Shown here in pieces: positions 42,137 through 51,082 of a stretch of 64,000 nt of DNA. This DNA comes from UBA1568 sp964488025 (lineage in GTDB: Bacteria; Patescibacteriota; Minisyncoccia; Moranbacterales; UBA1568), in the NCBI GenBank assembly GCA_964488025.1, contig CAZATJ010000002.1, positions 40,740 through 104,739 of the forward strand, in the 5' to 3' direction. The translations under genes and the position numbers were made by a program. Position 1 is the first letter of the stretch, and the number at the start of each line of letters is the position of its first letter. Below the pieces are notes generated by a model. It was not told where the DNA came from. It saw nothing but the letters and a program-made list of their open reading frames with translations, and made no database searches.

Positions 42137-43249
42137 ATGACAAAAAATACCCTTGAAAACGAGAAGCGGAAGCGAGAGTTCTTTGAGTATTTGCGAGGGG
42201 CGGAGGGCTTCGCCGAAAGCTCCGTCCATACCTTTGCCGAGGCGGTCGCCCAATGGCAAACTTTTTCCCAAGACGAGGATTTTGGAAACTTCAACAAAAC
42301 ACACTCCCTCGCTTTTCGGGACTGGCTCAAAGAGCGTCCGAGCCATACCGAAACAGGACAGATTTCCCTCACTACGCAATATAACTATTTGCGTCGGGTA
42401 AAGAAGTTTTTCAAATGGCTTTCTGAACAACCAAACTATCGGAACAGGATACTCAAAAATGATGTCGAGTTTCTGAAGCTTTCCAAAAAAGAGGCTCGCA
42501 TCGCAACGGCTGGGACAACAAAGAAAATGCCGACATTTGAGGAGGTGAAAGAGATCATTGAAAGCATTGCGATCCAAAGTGAGATCGACAGGCGGGATCG
42601 AGCTATCATCTGCTTCGCTCTTACCACGGGCATCCGTATTTCTGCTATCATTTCCCTCAAGATGAAATCCTTTGATCGAGAGAAGAAGCTCATCGATCAA
42701 AACCCTGGGGATGGGGTAAAAACGAAGAACTCGAAGCATATCCTCACTACTTTCTTTCCCGTTGGCTGGGAGGCTCCCGAGCGATATTTCCTCGAATGGT
42801 ATGACTATCTCAAATCAAAAGGCTTTCAGGGAGATGATCCTATTTTCCCTGCAACAATGAGCGGGTTTACGGATGGAAAGAGTGAGTATAGCAAAGAGTT
42901 TGTCAGCAAGGACTTTTGGGTTGGCACGGATGGGGCGAGAAAGATTTTCAAGAAGCGATGTGAGAATGCCGATCTTCCATATTTCAACCCCCACTCGTTC
43001 CGACACCTCATCGTGAATGTTATGAGCAAGGCAAGATTGACGGAGGAAGAAAAACGAGCAATCAGTCTCAATCTCGGACACGCCAATGTAGCGACAACTT
43101 TTGGGGTATATGGCTATGGCAGTATGAGCAATGACGATGCAGTAAAAATCGTGCAACGGCTCAAGGTTGCTGAGGGAGATGACCAGTTTGTTCTTTCCCT
43201 TTCAGGTGAAGAAAAGGCGATGCTTGAGCGGGTGCTCAAGAGGTTCTAA
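42137..43249 (+). CDS. Tyrosine recombinase / phage-type integrase
   Basis: Encodes 370 aa. The N-terminal SAM-like core-binding domain spans residues 1-120 and the catalytic domain 130-360. The catalytic residues are visible: R in TGIRISAIISLK near 182, HSFRHLIVNVM near 292 (H-x-x-R), LGHANVATT near 323 and Y in FGVYGYGSM near 335. It lacks the extra alpha-helical patch and typical motifs of integron IntI as far as can be judged. It is the nearest recombinase to the cassette array and is oriented opposite to it. Confidence 0.9.
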   Translation: MTKNTLENEKRKREFFEYLRGAEGFAESSVHTFAEAVAQWQTFSQDEDFGNFNKTHSLAFRDWLKERPSHTETGQISLTTQYNYLRRVKKFFKWLSEQPNYRNRILKNDVEFLKLSKKEARIATAGTTKKMPTFEEVKEIIESIAIQSEIDRRDRAIICFALTTGIRISAIISLKMKSFDREKKLIDQNPGDGVKTKNSKHILTTFFPVGWEAPERYFLEWYDYLKSKGFQGDDPIFPATMSGFTDGKSEYSKEFVSKDFWVGTDGARKIFKKRCENADLPYFNPHSFRHLIVNVMSKARLTEEEKRAISLNLGHANVATTFGVYGYGSMSNDDAVKIVQRLKVAEGDDQFVLSLSGEEKAMLERVLKRF

Positions 43250-43275
43250 TGGCAAATTGCCTTGTAAACGAAAGT

Positions 43276-43288
43276 AAAGTATACTAAA
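43276..43288. promoter_or_regulatory. Operator-like palindrome, second copy
   Basis: AAAGTATACTAAA is the exact reverse complement of the 13-mer at 40098-40110. It lies 16 bp before the start codon of the small HTH gene, so the HTH protein or the related protein at 41746 may bind both. Confidence 0.55.
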
Positions 43289-43303
43289 TCTAATAACAAC
43301 CCT

Positions 43304-43480
43304 ATGGAAAAGCACGAGTTTTTGACTGCTGAAGATGTCGCCGAGATGCTGAAGGTAAACATAATGACCATCTACCGCTATATCAAAGCGGGAAAGATCA
43401 AAGCATATAAGCTAGGGAAAAACTTTCGGATTGAAAAAAAAGAGTTGGAGCGTTTCCTCTCATCACTAAAAACAAAGTAA
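43304..43480 (+). CDS. Small helix-turn-helix protein (excisionase/HTH_17 family)
   Basis: Encodes 58 aa. It matches the excisionase-type DNA-binding domain throughout: FLTAEDVAEMLKVNIMTIYR, then YIKAGKIKAYKLGKNFRI. It ends 7 bp before the methyltransferase start, so it may control the Type III restriction-modification operon or excision. Its promoter region has the AGTATACT palindrome shared with 40098. Confidence 0.88.
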   Translation: MEKHEFLTAEDVAEMLKVNIMTIYRYIKAGKIKAYKLGKNFRIEKKELERFLSSLKTK

Positions 43481-43487
43481 GAAGAAT

Positions 43488-45278
43488 ATGGTTTCTCATA
43501 CCGATCCAAAAGAACAGGAAATCTATAAGCTCAAAAAGGAAGTTGAGCGTCTCAAAAAAGCTATCAAAAAGCAGAAATACGGTGTGGTATGGCTTGATGT
43601 CCCTGAGGCATTTGAGGATGATGTTGAAAATAAACTTCCAATTTTGAAAGAGGTTCCCAAGCTTGCGATAAAGAGTAAGGATGATAAGCCAACTCATATC
43701 CTTATTGAGGGCGATAACTATCACGCTCTAACCTGTCTCAACTACACACATAAAGGCAAAGTGGATGTGATCTATATCGATCCTCCTTACAACACAGGAT
43801 CGGATGGTTTCCGCTATAAAGATAAGCGTATTTTGGATAGGTTCCCCGATGGAACAGCGGTTCCGAAGGATCATCCATTTCGGCATAGCTACTGGCTCTC
43901 CTTTATGCGGAAGCGACTAGAGCTTGCAAAAGACCTGCTCTCCGAAAGAGGTGTAATTTTGATGAGTATCGACGATAACGAGGTAGCTCAACTTAGGCTT
44001 CTTGCTGATGAGATTTTCGATGGGCAAAACTTTATTGCACAATTGGTATGGAGTGGGGGCAGAAAAAATGATTCCAAGCTTGTATCGGTTTCGCACGAGT
44101 ATGTTCTTTGCTACGCAAAATCACTTTCATACTTCAAGGAAAATGACATCCATTGGCGTCAAAAGAAAGATGGGCTAGATGAGATTTATAAGACTTATAA
44201 TCGACTAAAAAGGAAACATAAGGACAACTATTTAGATATAGAGAAAGATCTAAAGGAATGGTTTCGTGATCTTCCAAATGCTCATCCAGCAAAGAAGCAT
44301 AAGCACTATTCTTCGGTAGATAAGGAAGGGATTTATTTTCCTGCGGATATTTCTTGGCCTGGTGGAGGTGGGCCAAAATATGAAGTTCTTCATCCTATAA
44401 CACACAAGGCTTGCAGAGTTCCTGCAAGAGGGTGGATGTTTTCTCGACCAGAAAGAATGCAAGAAGCAATCTCCTTGAATAAGGTTCACTTTGGAGTCGA
44501 TGAAGAAAAAGTTCCTTGTATAAAGGCATATCTGAAAGACCGAGAATATCAAGTCCCGTATAGTGTCTTTTATCAGGATGGGCGGGCGGCTACAAAAAGA
44601 TTGAACACTATTTTTGGAAAGACTGTTTTTCAAAATCCGAAAGATGAAAACATTTTAGCTGAAATACTGGGCTTCACTAGCTATGATAACTCTATCATTC
44701 TTGATTTTTTTGCTGGCTCAGGCACAACTGCTCACGCTGTGATGAAACTCAACACTGAAAGAGGAAACGAAAAACGACAATGGATACTTGTTACGAATAA
44801 CGAGGGGAAGATAATGGATGAAGTTTGCTATCCAAGAATAGAAAAAGTGATTTCAGGATATGAGGGTCAAGAAGGATTGGGTGGCTCCCTAAAATACTAC
44901 CAAACGGAGTTTGTGGGAAAAAACAATATCCTTTCTGCGGATGATCAGGATAAAATTGAACTAGCACATCACGCTGGTGAACTCCTAGCCCTTGCAGAGA
45001 ATACGCTAGACCGAGTTGAAACAAATGACTATTTTCAGATATTTGAGAATAGAGAACAATATACCGCAGTTTATTTTCAAGAGGAGTTTGAGAGGTTTTC
45101 AGATTTTGTTGAAAAGGTGCTCTCTTTGAAGAAACCTACTTCCGTATATGTCTTCAGTTGGGAAAAAGAAGCATTTGTTGATGAGTTTGAAGATAGTAGG
45201 GATATTATGATCAAAACTATCCCACAGCCAATTCTTGAGATTTATAAACAAATATACAACCTTTCAACAGGACTATGA
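43488..45278 (+). CDS. mod: Type III restriction-modification system methyltransferase (Mod)
   Basis: Encodes 596 aa. The order of motifs is beta-class N6-adenine methyltransferase: catalytic DPPYNTGSDGF near residue 99 (motif IV), and SAM-binding FFAGSGTTAHAVMKLN near 408 (motif I). The stretch between them (residues ~190-385) carries the target-recognition region and is the most AT-rich part. The stop overlaps the start of the Res gene by 4 bp. Mod methylates one strand of an asymmetric site and is required for Res activity. Confidence 0.95.
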   Translation: MVSHTDPKEQEIYKLKKEVERLKKAIKKQKYGVVWLDVPEAFEDDVENKLPILKEVPKLAIKSKDDKPTHILIEGDNYHALTCLNYTHKGKVDVIYIDPPYNTGSDGFRYKDKRILDRFPDGTAVPKDHPFRHSYWLSFMRKRLELAKDLLSERGVILMSIDDNEVAQLRLLADEIFDGQNFIAQLVWSGGRKNDSKLVSVSHEYVLCYAKSLSYFKENDIHWRQKKDGLDEIYKTYNRLKRKHKDNYLDIEKDLKEWFRDLPNAHPAKKHKHYSSVDKEGIYFPADISWPGGGGPKYEVLHPITHKACRVPARGWMFSRPERMQEAISLNKVHFGVDEEKVPCIKAYLKDREYQVPYSVFYQDGRAATKRLNTIFGKTVFQNPKDENILAEILGFTSYDNSIILDFFAGSGTTAHAVMKLNTERGNEKRQWILVTNNEGKIMDEVCYPRIEKVISGYEGQEGLGGSLKYYQTEFVGKNNILSADDQDKIELAHHAGELLALAENTLDRVETNDYFQIFENREQYTAVYFQEEFERFSDFVEKVLSLKKPTSVYVFSWEKEAFVDEFEDSRDIMIKTIPQPILEIYKQIYNLSTGL

Positions 45279-47653
45279 GCACATTCAAACCACTCCGCTT
45301 TCAAAATAAAGCGATCAATACTCTCTTAGACACATTCGTCCACCTCTGGAAAAATAAGGAACGACAGCTCCCCCTTGTTTTCAAAGCACCTACGGGAAGT
45401 GGAAAAACATTTATGACTGCACATTTTGTGCGAGGGCTAAATCACTTGCCTCATTGGAACGCCGATAAAGCTTTTATCTGGATCACATTTAGTGATGAGC
45501 TTGCTATGCAGAGTAAAGATAAGTTTCGAGAGTATTTCTATAACACTCTTGAGAATGGACTGTTGACTGTAAGTGATGTAAATCGAGGCAAGCTTCAACC
45601 TAATGATATCCTCTTTCTCAACTGGCAAAAAGTTGTTGCTCGAAATGCGGAGAGCCGTATATTGCGTCGTCCTGAAGATGAAGAAATGTCCAAAGAAGCA
45701 GGGAAATACTTTGAGGATGTGATTGAAGCTACAAAAACAGATGGGCGAGAAATCATTCTCATAATTGATGAAGCACACAAAAATAAGTCAACCGATCTTG
45801 CTAAAAACATCATTGATCTTATTGACCCAAAAGTCATTTTTCATATAACCGCTACTCCAAAGGACGAGGATGAGCTTTTGGCGAGACGATACGACAGTTT
45901 CATAGAAATTGATCGGGGAGAAGTTGTTGGAGAAGGTCTTATCAAAGAAAAAATAGCGGTGCAAACTACGGAAGATTTGCTCAAGCATAAAGGAGAGGAT
46001 TTGGATGCGGTGTTGCTTGAACTTGGGATGCAAAAAAGAGAGGAGTTGAAGATGGAGCTTTCGGCACTTGGCAAAAAGATCAACCCTCTAATGCTCATCC
46101 AGCTCCCAAACGATGATAATGAAAGAGTATCTTTAGGAGAAAAAACTAAAGAGGAAGTAGTTACGCAATTTCTAATGTCAAAAGGGGTTCCCGATATAAA
46201 GATAGCAAAGTGGTTTGATGGGAAGAAAGAGCATTTGGACTATATCGAAGCCAACGAAAGTGATGTCGATTTTATGCTTTTCAAGCAAGCGGCTGGGACT
46301 GGCTGGGATTGTCCGAGAGCATCTGTTCTTGTGATGTTTCGGGAAATCAGATCAGATACTTTCTATGTTCAGACTGTGGGACGCATTTTGCGTATGCCTG
46401 AGCCTAATCACAAAGAAGACTATAAAAATAACCCCAATCTAAGAATTGGGTATCTCTACACCAACTATAAGCGACAAGAAGTAAAAGTTCCTGATCAATC
46501 AGGGAACAACAAGCCCTATATCTATACGGCTAAACTCAAGGATGAGAGTGAAAATGTTGAACTCCAATCGGCATATGTGTCTCGGCTGGACTATGGAGAC
46601 ATACCCCATTCGCATAAGTTTCAGTTGAGCTTCAAGGACTCAATGAACGAGTATTTTGGCTTAGCGTCTGGAGACATACTTGGTGTGGCAGGTAAGAAGC
46701 TTGCAAAAAAGGGTGTGGATTTGGATAGCTCGCTGGAAAATAAGATCATAGCAGATGCCAATTTTGAAGATTTTGATCAAATGGCGTTGGATTTTCAAAA
46801 GCAAGGTATTGATGTTGATGTTGAAATGTCTACCAATGATGTGGAAAAGACTTTCAACTACCTTTGCTATGTCATCTTGAAAGAGCAGAACGATGAGAGT
46901 GCAAAGTATACGAACATTTCACGATCTTGGGGTGTTTTGAAATCAGCTATTCGGGTCTGGTTCCAGTGCGTATTGAGCGAAGATAGCAACTACTACTATC
47001 GAGTATTCGTGAAGGATATTCAGAAAGGAGCAAGAAGCAAGTTTCGCCCCGCTATAACAAAAGCCCTTCGTGATTTCAAGCCAGTCTCTCAAGAACTCCT
47101 CAAAGAAAAGAGAAAGAAGCAAGAAGAGCGAGAAGCACCCATTTTCAAGATATTGAATGAGTATAAATATACTGAAGATTTCGATGAAGTTGAGCAGAAA
47201 AGATGTATCCTCGACAAGAGCTATTTTCTGAAAGAATACGACGGACGGAAAAATGAGATTGCTTTCAAAGAGTATATCGATGGGCAAAAAGAGATTTCGT
47301 GGTGGTTCAAGAATGGTGATCAGGGTAAGGAATACTTTGCAATTCGCTACTACAACACAACAGATCAAAAAGATGCTCTTTTCTATCCTGATTGGATCAT
47401 TCGTTTCAATGATGGAAGAATTGGTATTTTTGATACCAAAGATGGAAGGACTGCGACTGATCAAGAAACAAAAGATAAAGCTGAGGCTCTATCTCAGAAA
47501 TTGCTCAAGCTAGGGAAGAAATATGTTGGCGGGATTGCTATTTTTGAGAATGGTATCTGGTATTTCAATCAAGGTAAGAAGTATCAGTATACGCAGGGAA
47601 AATCAGTCAACGAAGATAAAAATTGGCAACGCTTTGAAACACTATTTGAGTAG
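45275..47653 (+). CDS. res: Type III restriction enzyme Res subunit
   Basis: Encodes 792 aa. The SF2 helicase core has Walker A APTGSGKTFMTAHF near residue 36, DEAH box IIDEAHKNKST near 167, SAT-like ITATPKDEDEL, and motif VI TVGRILRMPEPN near 370. The C-terminal nuclease is PD-(D/E)XK: FYPDWIIRFNDGRIGIFDTK near 705. It translocates and cleaves when two unmethylated sites are found. It is translationally coupled to Mod and followed 2 bp later by the serine recombinase. Confidence 0.95.
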   Translation: MSTFKPLRFQNKAINTLLDTFVHLWKNKERQLPLVFKAPTGSGKTFMTAHFVRGLNHLPHWNADKAFIWITFSDELAMQSKDKFREYFYNTLENGLLTVSDVNRGKLQPNDILFLNWQKVVARNAESRILRRPEDEEMSKEAGKYFEDVIEATKTDGREIILIIDEAHKNKSTDLAKNIIDLIDPKVIFHITATPKDEDELLARRYDSFIEIDRGEVVGEGLIKEKIAVQTTEDLLKHKGEDLDAVLLELGMQKREELKMELSALGKKINPLMLIQLPNDDNERVSLGEKTKEEVVTQFLMSKGVPDIKIAKWFDGKKEHLDYIEANESDVDFMLFKQAAGTGWDCPRASVLVMFREIRSDTFYVQTVGRILRMPEPNHKEDYKNNPNLRIGYLYTNYKRQEVKVPDQSGNNKPYIYTAKLKDESENVELQSAYVSRLDYGDIPHSHKFQLSFKDSMNEYFGLASGDILGVAGKKLAKKGVDLDSSLENKIIADANFEDFDQMALDFQKQGIDVDVEMSTNDVEKTFNYLCYVILKEQNDESAKYTNISRSWGVLKSAIRVWFQCVLSEDSNYYYRVFVKDIQKGARSKFRPAITKALRDFKPVSQELLKEKRKKQEEREAPIFKILNEYKYTEDFDEVEQKRCILDKSYFLKEYDGRKNEIAFKEYIDGQKEISWWFKNGDQGKEYFAIRYYNTTDQKDALFYPDWIIRFNDGRIGIFDTKDGRTATDQETKDKAEALSQKLLKLGKKYVGGIAIFENGIWYFNQGKKYQYTQGKSVNEDKNWQRFETLFE

Positions 47654-47655
47654 AT

Positions 47656-49200
47656 ATGAAATCAATCATTCTTGCACGAGTATCAAAAGAGGATCAGCTG
47701 GAAGGGTCATCCATTCCCGCCCAACTTGCTCGTTCTCAAGAATATAGAGATCGGAAAGGACTTGACCCTTTCAAGGAATACCAGTTCGATGAGTCATCTC
47801 TCAAAGAACATCGCACCAAGTTTGAGGAAGTATTGAAGGATATACGGGCTTCCAAAGAAACAATTGCCCTTGTTGTTGAGACAGTGGATCGTCTCCAAAG
47901 AAGCTTCAAAGAGTCAGTCATTTTGGATGAGTTTCGCAAGAGCGGAAAATTGGAAATCCATTTCATCCGAGAGGGCTTGATCCTGCATAAGAACTCAAAT
48001 AGTTCCGAACTTCAGCGTTGGGACTTGGGTGTTTTTGTGGCTCGAAGTTATGTCCTTCAATTGAGCGACAATGTGAAGCGGAGCTTGGAGCAAAAAGTGC
48101 GGAGTGGAGAGTGGCCGCATAAAGCTCCAGTCGGCTATAAAAATATCACTCTTGAAAACGGACAGAAAGATATTGTTCCTGATCCGAGCAGGGATTTTCT
48201 TATCGTGAAGATATTTGAACTCTATGCTTCAGGCAATTTCTCGATGCTCAAGCTAACGAAAGAAATGAAACGCTTGGGACTGGTTGCTAGTATGGGAAAG
48301 GCAATCGTAACAAGCCAAGTCGAACATATCCTCAAAAATCCGTTCTACTACGGCGAGATGCTCTACAAGGAGAAGCTTTTTCAGCATCGCTACGAGCCCC
48401 TCATTTCCCGCTACCTTTTCAATCAGGTTCAGGATGTGATAGCGAGCTTTTCCAAAAAGCCTTTCAAGCGATCCGAGAAACCTTATGTTTTCCGAGGGCT
48501 TATCTCCTGTCCTGATTGTAAGTGCCTTTTCACGCCCGAACTCAAGAAAGGAAAGTATATCTACTACCATTGCACGAACTATCATCGAAATTGCACCAAT
48601 AGAGCTTGGGTCAAAGAAAAGACCATCCTCGATCAGGTAGAGGCTATCCTAAAACAGTTTCAACTCACGGATGAGGAATTGAGCGTTCTCAAGGAGAGAT
48701 TGCGTGTCTCGCACGAGAATGAGCAGAACTACTACCAACAGAACTTGAAACGCATTGAAGGGCGTGTAGAGGCAATTTCGAGGCGTTTGAAGCTAATGTA
48801 TGAGGATCGGCTCGATGGACGGATCAGCACGGACGAATATGACACCTTTGTGAAGGAACTCGGAGCAGAACGACAGCAACTCCTCATTGAGCTTGAAGAA
48901 CACGCCAAAGGCGATGATAGCTTCTATCTGACGGCAAATAAGATTTTGGATATGGCTTCTCGGTCATATGAGCTTTTCAAAAGTTCGGAAGTGCCTGAAA
49001 AAACGAGTATCGTCAACTTCATACTTCAGAACTTGCAATTGCAAGGCGAAAACCTTTTATTTGAAGCAAAAACACCCTTTCAAGGGGTGCTTGCATACCA
49101 TAAAGATGGTAATTGGCTGGGGAGGAAGGGATCGAACCTTCGCATGGTGGGACCAGAACCCACTGCCTTACCGCTTGGCTACTCCCCAAATATCAGTTAA
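47656..49200 (+). CDS. Large serine recombinase, reading frame ends inside tRNA-Gln
   Basis: Encodes 514 aa. The catalytic Ser is in SIILARVSKEDQ (residue 10), and the resolvase domain runs to ~150 (TVDRLQRSFKESV). A recombinase domain follows (ASMGKAIVTSQVEHILKNPF), then a zinc ribbon (CPDCKCLF, YYHCTNYHRNC) and a coiled coil (380-440). From about residue 487 the frame reads the antisense of the tRNA-Gln gene (GRKGSNLRMVGPEPTALPLG), so the last ~28 residues come from the host attachment site. It is the likely integrase of the island. Confidence 0.93.
   Translation: MKSIILARVSKEDQLEGSSIPAQLARSQEYRDRKGLDPFKEYQFDESSLKEHRTKFEEVLKDIRASKETIALVVETVDRLQRSFKESVILDEFRKSGKLEIHFIREGLILHKNSNSSELQRWDLGVFVARSYVLQLSDNVKRSLEQKVRSGEWPHKAPVGYKNITLENGQKDIVPDPSRDFLIVKIFELYASGNFSMLKLTKEMKRLGLVASMGKAIVTSQVEHILKNPFYYGEMLYKEKLFQHRYEPLISRYLFNQVQDVIASFSKKPFKRSEKPYVFRGLISCPDCKCLFTPELKKGKYIYYHCTNYHRNCTNRAWVKEKTILDQVEAILKQFQLTDEELSVLKERLRVSHENEQNYYQQNLKRIEGRVEAISRRLKLMYEDRLDGRISTDEYDTFVKELGAERQQLLIELEEHAKGDDSFYLTANKILDMASRSYELFKSSEVPEKTSIVNFILQNLQLQGENLLFEAKTPFQGVLAYHKDGNWLGRKGSNLRMVGPEPTALPLGYSPNIS
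49114..49188 (-). tRNA. trnQ: tRNA-Gln (CTG anticodon)
   Basis: The 75-nt minus-strand sequence folds as a tRNA: acceptor TGGGGAG with CTCCCCA, anticodon stem GTGGG/CCCAC with loop TTCTGGT (anticodon CTG), and T-arm GGTTCGATCCC. The 3' end is encoded as G-CCA. The 3' half lies inside the serine recombinase frame, so it is the element's attachment site. Confidence 0.92.
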
Positions 49201-49334
49201 CAAACAACAATCAACAAAAAACAACCGTGCTATCAGTCATCCATCCATACTAGACGAAAAACCTATTTTTTTCAACCCCTGACTAAAAGCGGCCCATTTT
49301 AGCTATTTGGGTGACTGTTGATTGCTAATTGTCT

Positions 49335-50249
49335 TTACCCCCTGAGATAACGGCGGATGGCGATACTGCTCGAGATGACGCCCAAAAGGATACCAAGAAA
49401 GAGTGTTCCAAGAAAGACGGGAAAGAAAAATTGCAGATACAAGCCCATGAAATTCCCCTGGGGAATAGCATTCTCTGTAATGGGCGAGATGAAGTAGACT
49501 GCCCCAAAAAGGGAAAGAGTAGTCATAAGAGCTGCCGCGATACCGTAGAATACCCCTTCAAAAACAAAGGGCATCCGTACGTAGATGTTCGAAGCACCGA
49601 CTAAGCGCATAATCTCGAACTCCTGGCGATGGGAATAGATGGTGATGCGGATAGTGTTGAAGGTGATAAGAATCGCGATGAAGATAAAAGCAGATCCGAG
49701 GATAAGGCCGATTTTTTTGGTAGCGCTGTTGATACGGTCGAGACGATCGAAAATTTTCTTGTTTTTGACATAGTTGATACGGCTGATATCGCTCTGGAAG
49801 GTAGAGCGCTGTATCTGGTTGACGATGACCTCGTAATATTCCGGCTGCACCGCCTTGATGACGAGTGAAGCGAGGAGCGGGTTCTCCCCGATTTCATCGA
49901 TAGCCTGTTTGATGACGGGATCATCACCGCTTTCAGCCAAAAAACTCGAGAGCGCGTCTTCGCGAGAAACATACTCTACGGAAGCGATTTCCTTTTTGTA
50001 TTTGGAAAGCTCATCTCGGATTTCGAGAATGCGCTTTTCGGGAATATCCGGGTTAAAAGAGACGCTGACAGTCACCTTATCGCGCATACTTTCCAGTATG
50101 TAGTGAGTGGTCAATCCGAGAAGAACTGAAAGACTCACGATAAAAAGCGAAAGCGTCAGGATGCTGACAGTCGCAAAAGACAGCCAGCCGTTACGTTTGA
50201 AATTCAGCCATCCTTCCTTAAAAGTACGCCAGAGTTTGAGTGTTTTCAT
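49335..50249 (-). CDS. ftsX: Cell division protein FtsX
   Basis: Encodes 304 aa with the FtsX topology: a helix at residues ~20-45 (LSFATVSILTLSLFIVSLSV), an extracytoplasmic domain of ~115 aa (VSFNPDIPEKRILEIRDELS), and three C-terminal helices with IMRLVGASNIYVRMPFVFEG near residue 215, the conserved coupling region. With FtsE it forms an ABC-type complex that activates peptidoglycan hydrolases at the septum. It is downstream of ftsE in the usual order. Confidence 0.95.
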   Translation of the reverse strand: MKTLKLWRTFKEGWLNFKRNGWLSFATVSILTLSLFIVSLSVLLGLTTHYILESMRDKVTVSVSFNPDIPEKRILEIRDELSKYKKEIASVEYVSREDALSSFLAESGDDPVIKQAIDEIGENPLLASLVIKAVQPEYYEVIVNQIQRSTFQSDISRINYVKNKKIFDRLDRINSATKKIGLILGSAFIFIAILITFNTIRITIYSHRQEFEIMRLVGASNIYVRMPFVFEGVFYGIAAALMTTLSLFGAVYFISPITENAIPQGNFMGLYLQFFFPVFLGTLFLGILLGVISSSIAIRRYLRG

Positions 50250-50336
50250 ATCCTTTATTGCCTAACGAAGTGAATGAAGCGATGTTTATCCTATTGGTTC
50301 TGAGCGAGTGACGGCAACATAATGGTGGAACACCAT

Positions 50337-51038
50337 TTATTGTAGCATATATTTCCCCCGGCTTTCGTCGTGGGAAATATGACCATTATGAACGATAACG
50401 ACGCGTTTACCCAATTTATCAACAATACCCTTATTGTGCGTCGCGAGGATGATGGTCGTGCCGAAAGAATTGATTTCAAGAAGAAGGCGAATGATTTCAC
50501 TTGATGATACCGGGTCCAGGTTACCGGTCGGTTCGTCAGCGATAATGACTTTCGGACGATGAATAAGGGCGCGGGCGAGTGAGACGCGCTGCTGTTCTCC
50601 GCCGGAAAGTTGGTGGGGAAATTTGTCCATCTTGCTGCCAAGACCGACGATATCGAGTATTTCCGGCACTTCGGCATCAATCTCTACTTGATTGCGACCA
50701 TCAACTTCCAGGGCGTAAGCGACATTTTCGAAGGCGGTTTTATTCGGCAAAAGTTTAAAATCCTGGAAGACCGTTCCAATGTTGCGACGAAAGAATGGTA
50801 AGTGTTTCCGATTAATCTGTGTTATGGAACGTTCGTTGAAATATACCTCCCCTGCCGTGGGAATCTCTTCGGCGTAGATGAGTTTCAAAAGGGTTGATTT
50901 TCCGGCGCCGCTCGCTCCGACCAGTGACAAAAACTCGCCGGGGTAAATGACCAGGTTTACTCCCTCCAGTACCGGAATATCGCCCAGATAGGTTTTGGTG
51001 ACGTTTTCGAAGCGGATGATCGGTTGTCGGTCTGCCAT
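50337..51038 (-). CDS. ftsE: Cell division ATP-binding protein FtsE
   Basis: Encodes 233 aa from ATG 51038, which fits the family N terminus better than the in-frame Met 27 bp upstream. It has Walker A LVGASGAGKSTLLKL near residue 35, QDFKLLPNKTAFENVAYAL (Q-loop), signature HQLSGGEQQRVSLARAL near 136, and Walker B VIIADEPTGNLDP near 155. It pairs with FtsX to regulate septal peptidoglycan hydrolysis. It follows prfB by about 45 bp. Confidence 0.96.
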   Translation of the reverse strand: MADRQPIIRFENVTKTYLGDIPVLEGVNLVIYPGEFLSLVGASGAGKSTLLKLIYAEEIPTAGEVYFNERSITQINRKHLPFFRRNIGTVFQDFKLLPNKTAFENVAYALEVDGRNQVEIDAEVPEILDIVGLGSKMDKFPHQLSGGEQQRVSLARALIHRPKVIIADEPTGNLDPVSSSEIIRLLLEINSFGTTIILATHNKGIVDKLGKRVVIVHNGHISHDESRGKYMLQ

Positions 51039-51082
51039 AGTATTATACTTTTGTTTTATTACCAAGAGAAATGAAATGTTAT

